Assembly: GCA_964036045.1 (NCBI GenBank)
Contig: OZ038385.1
Span: 41,980,884-42,044,883, forward strand
Source of the DNA: Eutreptiella sp. 'Long Island Sound 2002'
Lineage: Eukaryota > Euglenozoa > Euglenophyceae > Eutreptiales > Eutreptiaceae
Direction: 5' to 3'
Length of the DNA stretch: 64,000 nt
Shown here: one piece after another, positions 42,859 through 56,000 of the stretch
How positions within the stretch are numbered: the stretch's first letter is position 1
Layout of the letters: the number at the start of each line of letters is the position of its first letter
Notes under the pieces: generated by a model
What the model was told of the DNA's origin: nothing
Database searches by the model: none
The model's input: only the letters and a program-made list of their open reading frames with translations
Made by a program: the position numbers and the translations under genes

Positions 42859-45800
42859 AGACAGCCACAAGACACAATACACCAGCCACAAGACACAAGA
42901 TACCAGCCACCAGCCACAAGACACAAGACACCAGCCACCAGGCACAAGACACAAGACACCAGCCACCAGCCACAAGACACAAGACACCAGCTACAAGACA
43001 CCAGCCACAAGAATCCAGCCACCAGACACCAGCCACAAGACACCGGCCACCAGCCACAAGCCACAAGACACCAGCCACCAGCCACAAGACACAAGACACC
43101 AGCCACCAGCCACAAGACACAAGAAACCAGCGACCAGCCACCAGCCACAAGACACCAGCCACCAGCCACAAGACACAAGACACAAGACACCAGCCACCAG
43201 CCACAAGACACAAGACACCAGACACCAGCCACCGGCCACAAGACACAAGACACCAGCCACAAGCCACCAGCCACCAGCCACCAACCACACGCCACAAGAC
43301 ACCAGCCACCAGCCACAAGACACAAGACACAAGACACAAGACACCAGCCACCAGCCACAAGACACCAGGCACCAGCCACAAGCCACAAGACGACAGCCAC
43401 CAGCCACCAGCCACCAGCCACCAGCCACCAGCCACCAGCCACCAGCCACAAGACACCAGCGACCAGCCACCAGCCACCAGCCACCAGCCACCAGCCACAA
43501 GACACCAGCAACCAGCCACTAGCCACAAGACACCAGCCACCAGCCACAAGACACAAGACACAAGACACCAGCCCCCCGCCACAAGACACAAGACACCAGC
43601 CACCAGCCACAAGACACCAGGCACATGACACCAGCCACAAGACACAAGACACAAGACACCAGCCACAAGACACAAGACACAAGACACCAGCCACCAGCCA
43701 CAAGACACCAGCCACCAGCCACCAGCCACAAGACACAATAAACCAGCCACCAGCCACAAGACACAAGACACCAGCCACCAGCCACAAGACACAAGACACC
43801 AGCCACCAGACACCAGCCACAAGACATGAGCCACAAGACACAAGACACCAGCCTCCAGCCACAAGACACAAGACATCAGGCACCAGCCACAAGACACAAG
43901 CCACCAGCCACCAGGCACAAGACTCAAGACACCAGCCACCAGCCACAAGACACAAGACACCAGCCACGAGGCACAAGACACAAGACACCAGCCACCAGCC
44001 ACAAGACACAAGACACCAGCCACCAGCCACGAGCCACAAGACACCAGCCACAAGACACCAGCCACCAGCCACAAGACACCAGCCACCAGCCACAAGACAC
44101 AAGACACAAGACACAACCACCAGCCATAAGACACAACACACCAGACACCAGCCACCGGCCACCAGCCACAAGACACAAGACACCAGCCACAAGACACCAG
44201 CCACCGGCCACCAGCCACAAGACACCAGCCACAATACACCAGCCACCAGCCACCAGCCACAAGACACCAACTACCAGCCACAAGACACAAGACACCATCC
44301 ACAAGACATGAGCCACAAGACATAAGACACTAGACACCAGCCACCAGCCACAAGACACCAGCCACCAGCCACAAGACACCAGCCACAAGACACAAGCCAC
44401 AAGACACCAGCCGCAAGACACAAGACACGAGACACAAGACACCAAACACCAGACATCAGCCACCAGCCACCAGCCACAAGACACCAGCCACCAACCACAA
44501 GACACAAGACACCAGCCACAAGACACAATACACCAGCCACAAGACACAAGATACCAGACACCAGCCACAAGACACAAGACACCAGCTACAAGACACCCGC
44601 CACAAGACTCCAGCCACCAGACACCAGCCACAAGACACCGGCCACCAGCCACAAGTCACAAGACACCAGCGACCAGCCACCAGCCACAAGACACCGGCCA
44701 CCAGCCACAAGACACAAGACACCAGCCAACAGCCACAAGACACCAGCCACCAGCCACCAGCCACAAGACACAATACACCAGCCACCAGCCACAAGACACA
44801 AGACACCAGCCACCAGCCACAAGACACAAGACACCAGCCACCAGCCACCAGCCACAAGACATGAGCCACAAGACACAAGACACCAGCCACCAGGCACAAG
44901 ACACAAGACACCAGCCACCAGCCACCAGCCACAAGACACCAGCCACCAGCCACAAGACACAAGACACCAGCCACCAGCCACAAGACACAAGACACCAGCC
45001 ACCAGCCACAAGACACAAGACACCAGCCACCAGCCACCAGCCACAAGACACCAGGGACCAGACACCAGCCACAAGACACCAGCCACAAGACACCAGCCAC
45101 CAGCCACAAGACACAAGACACCAGCCACCAGCCACAAGACACATGACACCAGCCACCAGCCACAAGACACAATACACCAGCCACCAGCCACAAGACACAA
45201 GACACCAGCCACCAGCCACCAGCCACAAGACACCAGCCACCAGCCACCAGCCACAAGACATGAGCCACAAGACACCCGCCACCAGCCACCAGGCACAAGA
45301 CACAAGACACCAGCCACCAGCCACAAGACACAAGACACCAGCCATCAGGCACAAGACTCAAGACACCAGCCACCAGCCGCAAGACACAAGACACAAGCCA
45401 CCAGGCACCAGCCACAGGACACCAGCCACCAGCCACAAGACACCAGCCACAAGACACCAGCCACCAGCCACAAGACACAAGACACCAGCCACCAGCCACA
45501 AGACACAAGACACCAGCCAGCAGCCACAAGACACAAGATACCACCCACCAGCCACAAGACACAAGACACCATCCACCAGCCACCAGCCACAAGACACCAG
45601 CCACCAGCCACCAGCCACAAGACATGAGCCACAAGACACAAGACACCAGCCACCAGCCACAAGACACAAGACACCAGCCACCAGCCACAAGACACAAGAC
45701 ACCAGCCACCAGCCACAAGACACCAGCCACAAGACATGAGCCACAAGACACAAGGCACCAGCCACCAGCCACAAGACACAAGACACCAGCCACCGGCCAC

Positions 45801-47900
45801 AAGACACAAGACACCAGCCACCAGGCACAAGACACAAGACACCAGCCACCAGCCACAAGACACCAGCCACCAGGCACAAGACACAAGACACCAGCCACCA
45901 GCCACCAGCCACAAGACACCAGCCACCGGACACCAGCCACAAGACACCAGCCACCAGCCACAAGACATCAGCCACAAGACACCAGCCACCAACCACAAGA
46001 CACAAGACACCAGCCACCAGCCACAAAACACAAGACACCAGCCACCAGCCACAAGACACAAGACACCACCCACCAGCCACAAGACACAAGACACCAGCCA
46101 CCAGCCACCAGCCACAAGACACCAGGCACCAGCCACAAGACACAAGACACCAGCCACAAGACACCAGCCACCAGCCACCAGCCACAAGCCACAAGACACT
46201 AGACACCAGCCACAAGACACCCGCCACCAGCCACAAGACACAAGACACCAGCCACCAGCCACAAGACACAAGACACAGCCACCAGCCACAAGACACCAGC
46301 CACCAGCCACCAGCCACCAGCCACCAGCCACAAGACACCAGACACCAGCCACCAGCCACCAGCCACAAGACACCAGCCAGCGGCCACCAGCCACAAGACA
46401 CCAGCCACCAGGCACAAGGCACCAGCCACCAGCCACCAGCCACAAGACACAAGACACCAGCCACAAGACACCAGCCACCAGCCACCAGCCACAAGACACA
46501 AGACACCAGCCACCAGCCACAAGACACATGACACCAGCCACCAGCCACAAGACACAATACACCAGCCACCAGCCACAAGACACAAGACACCAGACACCAG
46601 CCACCAGCCACAAGACACCAGCCACCAGCCACCAGCCACAAGACATGAGCCACAACACACCCGCCACCAGCCACCAGGCACAAGACACAAGACACCAGCC
46701 ACCAGCCACAAGACACAAGACACCAGCCATCAGGCACAAGACACAAGACACCAGCCACCAGCCACAAGACACAAGACACCAGCCACCAGCCACAAGACAC
46801 AAGACACCAGCCACCAGCCACAAGACACCAGCCACAAGACATGAGCCACAAGACACAAGACACCAGCCACCAGCCACAAGACACCAGCCACAAGACACCA
46901 GACACAAGACACCAGCCACCAGGCACAAGACACAAGACACCAGCCACCAGCCACCAGCCACAACACACCAGCCACCAGAAACCAGCCACAAGACACCAGC
47001 CACCAGCCACAAGACATCAGCCACAAGACACCAGCCACCAACCACAAGACACAAGACACCAGCCACCAGCCACAAGACACAAGACACCAGCCACCAGCCA
47101 CAGACACACGACACCACCCACCAGCCACAAGACACAAGACACCAGCCACCAGCCACCAGCCACAAGACACCAGCCACCAGCCACAAGACACAAGACACCA
47201 GCCACAAGACACCAGCCACCAGACACCAGCCACAAGCCACAAGACACTAGACACCAGCCACAAGACACCAGCCACCACCCACAAGACACAAGACACCAGC
47301 CACCAGCCACAAGACACAAGACACAGCCACCAGCCACAAGACACCAGCCACCAGCCACCAGCCACCAGCCACCAGCCACAAGACACAAGACACCAGCCAC
47401 CAGCCACCAGCCACAAGACACCAGCCACAATACACCAGCCACCGGCCACCAGCCACAAGGCACCAGCCACCAGCCACCAGCCACAAGACACAAGACACCA
47501 GCCACAAGACAGCAGCCACCAGCCACAAGACACCATCCACTAGCCACCAGCCACCAGCCACAAGACATGAGCCACAAGACACAAGACACAAGGCAACAGC
47601 CACCAGCCACAAGACACCAGCCACCAGCCACCAGCCACAAGACACCAGCCACCAGCCACCAGCCACCAGCCACAAGACACAAGACACCAGCCACAAGACA
47701 CCAGCCACTGGCCACCAGCCACAAGACACCAGACACAATACACCAGCCACCGGCCACCAGCCACAAGGCACCAGCCACCAGCCACCAGCCACAAGACACA
47801 AGACACCAGCCACAAGACAGCAGCCACCAGCCACAAGACACCATCCACCAGCCACCAGCCACAAGACATGAGCCACAAGACACAAGACACAAGACAACAG
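42859..47900. repeat. 5-kb array of a 7-bp unit, (A/C)CAC(A/C)AG
   Basis: About 720 head-to-tail heptamers, nearly all of four types: ACACAAG, ACACCAG, CCACCAG and CCACAAG. The register of 7 is kept almost without indels across 5 kb. Rare variants (ACATGAG, CCACCGG, GCACAAG, ACACAAT) mark longer blocks that recur, for example a shared block at about 47431 and 47739 (308 bases = 44 units apart), and a block near 42866 echoed near 44520. Because 7 is not a multiple of 3, every frame reads a 7-residue cycle (Thr-Ser-His-Gln-Pro type on +, Trp-Leu-Val-Ala-Gly type on -), giving open frames of up to 631 codons that are not genes. Confidence 0.98.
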
Positions 47901-47903
47901 CAT

Positions 47904-48300
47904 TTTTTTGACCAACCTCCAACCCATGATGGTCCGACCGCTCCAAGCCGGTGTGAATCGGCCTAGCACGGCCATGCATATTCAAAAAGTAGACACCTTA
48001 GGCTTTCCAACGGTCCAAACGGATTGGAAAAACTCCACGGTGGCGCCAAGTTGGCCCCCCCGGTACTTCTGGCAACCCGGTTCTAAAAAAAAATTTTGTG
48101 TCATTTTTTTGACCAACCTCCAACCCATGATGGTCCGACCGCTCCAAGCCGGTGTGAGACGGCCTAGCACGGCCATGCATATTCAAAAAGTAGACACTTT
48201 GGGCTTTCCAACGGTCCAAACGGATTGGAAAAACTCCACGGTGGCGCCAAGTTACCCCCCCAACACCTTTGCACCATGGTTTGTCAAAAACACTCTTGGG
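47904..48300 (+). repeat. 201-bp tandem repeat, two units
   Basis: GACCAACCTCCAACCCATGA begins at 47910 and again at 48111. The reverse complement of this family is at 23401-23690. Confidence 0.9.
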
Positions 48301-48515
48301 TCCAATAAAAGGGCACTTCCACCTTGTCCCACACCCCCAAACCTGATCGTAAGGCATTGCAGGTGTGAACATGTGTCGTGCAATGTTATGTGCAAGCCCC
48401 ATTGTCAGTTTGTGGTCAGTGTGGCCCCGGGCTTGGCCCTGGGCCTTTGGTTTTTTTTAAAAATTTCACTTTTCTGAAGACAAATGTGTATTAAATAATT
48501 TTCGGGGCTCTAACA
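48301..48515. other. Spacer before the duplication junction
   Basis: No gene recognised. Confidence 0.4.
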
Positions 48516-48586
48516 GTGCCGCAGTGCCTGAGCGGTAGTGCGGTAGTCCGCCAGATGCCCAGCGGCAGTTCGATTCCGACCGGCAT
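48516..48586 (+). other. tRNA-like element next to the duplication junction
   Basis: A-box-like TGCCTGAGCGG (48525-48535) and a near B-box AGTTCGATTCC (48567-48577) at tRNA spacing; the outer strands GTGCCG and CGGCAT can pair. The T-stem and anticodon stem pair poorly, so this is more likely a SINE head or tRNA relic than a working tRNA. Confidence 0.35.
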
Positions 48587-48683
48587 GTTTTGCGCCAGCC
48601 GCCGGCGCCAGCGCACTTGGGGAAAATCCGACTTTTTTGACTCTGGCGGTGTTCTGCGGCTGTTCTGGCGCCTCCGCGCCAAA

Positions 48684-48712
48684 TTTCTCCGGATAAGCTT
48701 TATCCGGAGAAA
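48684..48712. repeat. Perfect 13-bp hairpin at the duplication junction
   Basis: TTTCTCCGGATAA (48684-48696), loop GCT, TTATCCGGAGAAA (48700-48712). A further TTTCTCCGGATAA follows at about 48719. The copy-A counterpart at 24676-24719 is imperfect. Confidence 0.9.
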
Positions 48713-49327
48713 AACGCGTTTCTCCGGATAACACTTGCGATAACACTTGCGCTGGGTCGCGACAAGACTGGCGTGATCTCGGAACTGGCGACCTTGCAGG
48801 CCCGAATTTTTCGCCAGCGGACTCGCACTGCACACTAGACCCCACTAGAGTACGCCACTCGAGTGGCAAGAAGCGTAGTCCAGTAATGTCTGGTGGGCCG
48901 TCCTCGTCCACTCTCCCCCGGCGGGTTGCCGAGGGGGATTCATCGTTTTCCATCATGTCCAATTGCGCGACACCACAGTCATACCATGATTGTGAAGCAC
49001 TTGAATGGGTAGGGGATGCCACATTTGACAAAGCGGGCGAACAGTGGATGCCAAGGTGTTCGTCGAAGTGCTAATAGTACTAGCAGTCCTTGATAGAGAC
49101 CCATTGAGTGGAGGTTGTCGTTGAAGTATATGTGGACTCCATGCCAAAAGTTGTCTTGGGGAACATATTGGGGGGAGCTATCTTGGGGTAGCCCTTGTTC
49201 TTCCCAAATCTATTGGTTTGCAGATTGCACTTGTTCAACCACATGTTTATCATCATCCCACTTTCCTTTTTTCGTTGGTGGTTCGTCCCCAGCCTCAACG
49301 GAAATAGCCACCAACAGGTTTTTGGGC

Positions 49328-49837
49328 TCAATTGTAGACATACACAAGAGGAGAGTGCCATCTCCGAGAGTCTTCCTCAGCAACAAAAGGATCACAAGAC
49401 ACCATCTTGTCGTCTCCTGGATCATGTGTGATGCAGTTCTTGGCGATTTTTGAGAAGGTGCTCATGTCCATAACAACCCTTGTCACTTCCCACTTCTTGT
49501 TTGTTGGGGGATCATAGTTTGTAATGCGCTCCGCAATCTGAAGCTTCATTAAGTGTCCACTGTTTGCCTTCCACTTTTTGCCTTTGTTATTGCACCTCCT
49601 ATGCAGGCATGTCCAATTGCATTGTGTTCCATCTGATTGAGTTGCTTGACATCCCTGGGAGCGCCCTGCGGTCAGCGTTTTTTCTACATTTTTTGGGGGA
49701 GGGGGGTCTCTCCCTATTCTTGACCCACGAGCCGCTCCAACCGTGGCTGCTTTCACCCTGAGGTCCCAATAGTATACTTGCCAACTTGTCATCCCCCGGA
49801 CCAACCTTACAAAGATCAATACTGTGTCGTGCACCAA
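49328..49837 (-). CDS. 169-aa ORF with CxATxxxGxxC motif (copy B)
   Basis: Equivalent of 25310-25819 with one residue changed (Ser instead of Ala). Function unknown; see copy A for the motif. Confidence 0.3.
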   Translation of the reverse strand: MVHDTVLIFVRLVRGMTSWQVYYWDLRVKAATVGAARGSRIGRDPPPPKNVEKTLTAGRSQGCQATQSDGTQCNWTCLHRRCNNKGKKWKANSGHLMKLQIAERITNYDPPTNKKWEVTRVVMDMSTFSKIAKNCITHDPGDDKMVSCDPFVAEEDSRRWHSPLVYVYN

Positions 49838-50092
49838 CCTTTGTGAAGTGATGAAAAACTTCCTCCAACTTTACGTGGAGCAGTACACTCAAAATCCAAG
49901 AGAAACACATTAATGTTCATGTTTGGTCAAGTTTTCCTTGCATACTATGATGCAATCCCTTGTGCTCCCGAGTAGGTGAATCAGCCCAGCCACACCAAAT
50001 CCTGAAGCACCCTCCATGCTCCCACCAATTCTGGATGCCTTTGTTTTCATGTCATGAAAATCAATGCTTGCTTTCACCAATGTAGTGTGCAC

Positions 50093-53000
50093 AAAATACC
50101 AGTGACAAAATATTGAATACCTAGTATATGCGGCATTGAGACTATTTCGATTCTGCGATAATCTTGTTAGCGATGGGTTTGCCCTGCAAGAGCTACAAGC
50201 TATCCAATCTTTCTTTGAAAAACTGCATTCCCTGAATTACCACAAGAAGGTATAAGGACCCATCTGCCAACCTGTAGGACCATTTGTTTGTTTGTCTGTT
50301 GCCTGCTAAGAGTGTTCGCCAACAGCACATCCGGATCTGTTTGTTCTTTGTACCCTGTCCCCAAAAAGTATACCATGAATCATGCTAACTTCAGGGAAGA
50401 GCTCAGAGCAGAAACTAATCGGAGAGTAAGAATAGGAATAAGTGTGATGTCATTGCCGCTGCACTCACACGCACCATGCTGCACGATGTGCTTCAGAAAC
50501 CAATGGTTGTGGCCGCTTTCTTTTGCTGTCGTTTGCATGCAAATTGAGTGACCCATACACCTGATGACGAAGTACATTCGGTGAGCGCCTTGCCGCCTTA
50601 AACAACAGCAAGTGAAGGCCGTACTGCATGTACAGCCCCTAACAGGACATATAGATATGAGCGGCCAAGCAGCAGTGACCCTAGGGCAACGTCTCATCAG
50701 GCATCCCGACCCATACTCCCCAAATGCGTCTGCAACTCTCAAGTCCCCGGTGCCAGCTCTGGCACAGAAGTGTGTACAGTACTCATCCAATGCAGAATTG
50801 TTCATATAGAACGCCACAACAGTCCGTCAGGAGCTCACAGCCAAGGGTTACCCCAGGGCTTGGTGGGAGAACAGACTGAAACAGGGTCTCCTCAACCACA
50901 CACAACATACCCCATACCGGACGCACACCGGACAACTGCTGAGCATTTGCAACAGAGCATCGGCAGCTGCACGGGCGGGGACAACCCGTGACACCCCGCC
51001 CATGACATGACATGACATAAATCAGGTCATATGTTGTGTGCATGAATGATTCGCGAACCATGAGGTGTAACAACGAATGTACACTCGCAATACAAAAGAG
51101 CAAGCGCTAAGAGCTACAACATCCAGGCATGCGCACGCACACAAATGCCTTTGCATCCTATGGACAATATGGAATATACAAGGACCATGCCATTGTCACT
51201 CTCGGCTTTTTGGTTATGCGACACCACTGTTGAGTATTGCTCGTGTTTGCGTTCAACGAATCAACCCAATACCTAGTATATGCGACATTGTATTCTTCGC
51301 TATGACCGCTGTGCGCACAACAGACATTGAGCAGGCGCTTTTGGGGGGTTTTCAGATCCAGCTCAAAAGAGGGGCATATTGCCTGCATTCTGAGATGGTG
51401 ACGAGATGGAAGTTGGGGAAATCCCTTGCGTATACTAGGGATTCGGTATTCTGTCACCGGTATTTCGTGCACACTGCAAACTCGTTAGCGGCCGATGCGG
51501 CCTTCAGCTCCAATTGGTGCCGAAGGACGTGTTCTTGGCCGACGTTCGCAGTCATTAGGAGTCGCCCGTGGGAAGGGGTTGTGGCAATGGCAAAGGGACC
51601 ATCTTTGTACGACTGAATAACCTTGCTAAGAGGCTGAGAAATTCCGGGCAAATTAGTTTGGTGCTAGCAAAGTGGGTGTCTCCGGGTTACTCTGAGCTAG
51701 TAGTCAATGATTGTGCGGCACCTGGAATGCTTGGGGGATGCAACATTTGACGAAGAGGGCGAAGAGTGGATGTCAAGGTGTTCATCGAAGTGCTAACAGT
51801 ACTAGCAATCTCTAGCAGAGAGCAATTGACTGGAGGTTGTCGTTGAGGTATCTGTGGATTGTATCTGGTATCTGTATCTGAGGTATCTGTTGTCTTGGGG
51901 AACATATTGGGGGGAGCTATCTTGGGGTAGCCCTTGTTCTTCCCATATCTGTTGGTGTGCATATTGCACTTGTTCAGCCGTATGTTTAGCATCATCCCCA
52001 CTTTCCTTTTTTCGTCTTCAGAGAATCATCTTTAGCAACAAGATCACAAGATCAACACCATCTTGTCGTCTCCTAGATCATGTGTGATGCAGTTCTTAGC
52101 GATTTTTGAGAAGGTGCTCAAGTCCTAAACGCCAAGGGCCGGGGAGGGGGGCGAAGTCTTCTACACCAATCCATTGGATGCATAGCCACCAGGACATCAA
52201 GACGGCACAAAGTGTAGGAGAGAGAGAGTTGAAAAAGAATGTAATAACACGGCTTGTTGCCGTCCCTTGGGGCCACGGAGGGAAGGTGCTTCGGTGTGCC
52301 CCAACAGCGAAATAGTTGCAGCGGGCTACTGTTTGCATTGCACGCGTGCGTGCGCCAGGCGTACTTTGTGTCACTTGTGGGACAAAACATTAATGTGTGT
52401 GAAGAAAGAATCTCTTTCGAATTGCAAGGTGCAGTAGGCATACGGAGGGGCGGGGTCGGAATCTCTGTGTGCCGCCCTGTTTTGTGCCGTGCCGTGCCGT
52501 GCCGCCTATGGGGGGGGGGGGGGCAAAGAGGCCTTGTGCCGTGCCGTGCCGTGCCAAGTGTTCCTACCCAACAAGATCCTTTGTAGAGGCACACATGTAT
52601 CAGTGGTTCAGACATGGACGGCATGTTGCTCTTGTTTGTGACTGTTGCATTTGCAACTTTTTGTGTGTTGTCTCTTGGTGTTGCACCATGTGTTTTCCAA
52701 CTCATTCATGACTTTAATTCCACTATTAATGTGAATCAATTGTGATCATTGCATGTTGTTGTTGAAGATGTGAGATGGTTTATGTTACTAAATTTCGACT
52801 TGTCATCATGCGACGCAAGTTTTTTTAAGACGTTTGCATGGATTGTTGCGTTGCTTTTGCTTGCATGTCTTTCCATCTCACTTTGTGCCATTTCACGAAT
52901 ATTTTGGAATAATTTTTCATGCATTATGGTTTGGAGTTCAATGCAATTATTAATGTGAATCAATTGTCATACTGTAATACCAGCATCCATCAAAAGACCA

Positions 53001-56000
53001 CTAGGAAATACCAGTGCCCATCCAGAGACCACCAAGAAGCAACAATATCCACCCAGGGACCAGCAGGAAATGCTAGCATTGGGCCCGAGACAAGAAAACA
53101 AATGCATTGGGCCCATATGTATGTGACTAGCACTCCATAGTGGTCGTCTCTAAGGGCCCGTTCCGGGTAGGGTCGGGCGGGGTAGGCATAGGGAGGGGGA
53201 GGGGGGTCGGAATCTCCGTGTGACGCCTTGTTTTGTGCCGTGCCGTGCCGTGCTACCATGGGGGGGGGGGCAAAAGAGGCCTTGTGCCACGGAACGCCTA
53301 CTGCACAAGGTGTGTGCCCTCTGTTGTTGCTCCACTTGTTTCAACTACCAGCATTTTATTGCTTGATTTTGCTCCCCTTTGGACCATTTTGCGAGGGAGG
53401 CAAGTGAGCTATTTTGGGGACAGTCGCCTCAAAAGGTGCGCGCGGTGTGCGCATGGGGTAGATATGCAACCCCCCAGTTGGGAAATTCAGTGTGCACCAA
53501 CAACAGTATGGACCTAGCCACACATGACGACTTGTTGTTTTGCCGTCGCCAGCCCCCCCCCCCCAAAAAAAAACTAAAATGGTATCCACCATATCATGGG
53601 ATGGCACCCCCCGAAACAGCCCTAACCTCATTCAACCCCATAGGGTACCCAACATCATGGTGGAGAAATCCAATTGGTTGTTGCTGTGACCAATGGCGGT
53701 CAGCGATTCTCTGCAGGTTACACTGCAGCAACCGAAAGGTGCCACCCCACGGATCAGATCGGGGGGGGGGGGGGGGGGGCTCTGGCCGCCCAGCCAGCCA
53801 CCCGGCCACCCGGCCACCCGGCCACCTTGCCACCCAGCCACCTAGCCGTGTAGCCACCATTTTGGGTTTGAGCCTTGCATTTTTGCATTTTGCCTCTTTG
53901 CCTTTGCTCTCAAGATCACATAAAGATGATGATGTCTCTGTGATGCAGGTATAGGTACACTTTCCTCACCATGCACCTACGTTTGTCATGTTTTTGTAAT
54001 TAGGCAATTAGGTAATTAGGTAATTAGTGTAATTAGTTGCATTATGCATTGGGATGTGGTTATGGGATGTTTGCTCGCCAGTTGCACAATTACCAGCACA
54101 ACTGCCGTTGCAGTGTGTTGCAACGTCCCCGTGTCGAACTAAGGTCGGCGAGCATACGTGGAGCTACCCAGTGCATGTGTTTTTTAGATAGGAAAAATTG
54201 TGTGAACTTGTTGGCATCTTTGCACTACAAATTCACATGCGGGGATGTAGAATGGCCAAGGGCTTTCTTTTGCACGTCACCTTGGTTGTGCATTTTGATT
54301 GCCCAATGTGGTGCATTGCCATCTTGTGTTCATTTCTCTTTACCCAATAATGAGGACTGCCGTTCTGCCTCCCGTTGTGCAAGGAGTCCTTTGCTCACTT
54401 TCTCATGGTGGCCTGTTGTTTGGGGCTCCTCTTCACAACAATGCGATGTGAGACATTGATGGTTGGTTTTGCATTATGTCTATGCCACATTGTGTGTCTT
54501 CAGCTGCACATGACATTGAGCATGGGAGGGAGGGGGGTCATTTCGCACTTCAAAAGAGGCCACACAACCTAGTTGCCCCAAATGTAGTAGCATACATAGC
54601 CACAAGTCAAAAGGGGATGGCTTGCACCCCTAGGCACCCCAAGTGTGGCCGTTTTTTCTTCTTTTCCCTTGATTTTGGCCAAATTGCCTCCCCAGCCATT
54701 TCTGGCCAGCCAAGGGGGGGGGAGGAAGGGGGGGACGGGAGGGGGGGGTCAACCCACCCAGCCGCGGCTAGCCGCGGCTAGGAACACCCCCACAGACCAC
54801 AACTCACATACTTGAACACAAACCCGTAACCCCATTTGGGTTCTTACACCCACTGCCACAACCTGAAGTACTTCCAGAACCTCCAAGAAGTGAAGAGGTT
54901 TTACCTAATTTGGGTTCCCGGGCCTGAAACCCCTGTTGGGCCTTGTGTAAAGAACCGGATGATGGTGAGCCCATTCCCAAGTTGGAAGGGGGGGGGGGGT
55001 CAGTAAAGAGCTTGGGCCTCAGCCTGAGCCCTAGCATGAACTGGGCCTGGGGTGAATAGCCTACTAGAAGTAAAGATCACCATTGTATCACAGGATACCA
55101 GACTTGTAGTGCCTTTTCGCGTCGCACTTTTGTGCTGAGTAAGTAGGTTACATCAGCCACCCGCTTCCATGAAAAATGCACCAACGTATAGGCTTACTTA
55201 CTTACTGGCCTTGCCAGCTCCGTCCTGATGTGCTTGGCCGTTGAGTGCTATCTGGTCAGCATATGTGCCCCCACCCTGGTGGATCCATAGTGGTGCACCT
55301 GACCTGGGATGGAAACATGGGGTGATTGTCTCCCGCCAGCACTGTACCGCCAGATATGGATGGGTGGGTTGACAGGTCCCGAGGTCGCCCAGGCAACGCC
55401 GCCTCTATGTGCACGAAAAAACAGGTCAACCCCAAGACCCCAAGACAGTGCACCGGTGCGGGAAGGGGAATGCTCCACTGCACGGGCGGTGGCCATGGCG
55501 GCTTGCTGGCCGGTCACTGTGCCCCAATGCTGCCCTTGCAACAGCGTGCAACAGAGGCCAGCCCCACCTGCTGTGTAACCCGTGTTACCCTGTGGCTGTG
55601 TGTGTGGGCCAGCCCACACTTCCCCTGTCCCCTGTGGTACATGGCTCAATTCGGGGCTTGCCTCTGCCTGACAGTGTTTGAGATGACGGACGCTGGTGGC
55701 AAGGATGGTGCATGGACTATGTAATTCTGCATAGCATTGCTTTTGTCCGTCTACAATTATCCTTTCTGTTGTTTCACCCTCCTGGCTGCATGGCTTGCAC
55801 GCGACGCGCAGAAAAGAATGCATGTGGCGAACACCTGCCCATACCTCACCCTAACCACAGTTGCTCACCACTACACAATCACAGGTACAGCACGACAGAG
55901 AACTCGTCAGTGGATTATGCAAGCGGAGCAAAACTCATAGAAATGGCTTGCGCCCAAAGCTGCAGAAAAGTAAGAGAGTTTGTGTATCGCATTTGCCTCA

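Larger units (their letters stand above)
48681..50092 (-). pseudogene. Decayed minus-strand gene (copy B)
   Basis: Same set of broken protein-like minus-strand frames as in copy A (24676-26074), with the same breaks, so decay predates the duplication. Confidence 0.35.

Noticed and set aside
40391-47900. CRISPR array
   Set aside because: Units are directly adjacent without spacers; these are a minisatellite and a heptamer satellite in eukaryotic DNA.
42859-47900. Telomere-type heptamer repeat
   Set aside because: The unit is not TTTAGGG/CCCTAAA or a close variant and the array is internal.
42729-47985. Very long open frames on both strands over the heptamer array, including hydrophobic Trp-Leu-Val-rich minus-strand frames that look like membrane proteins
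   Set aside because: They come from a 7-bp repeat without stop codons in any phase; several frames are open at once with the same 7-residue cycle.
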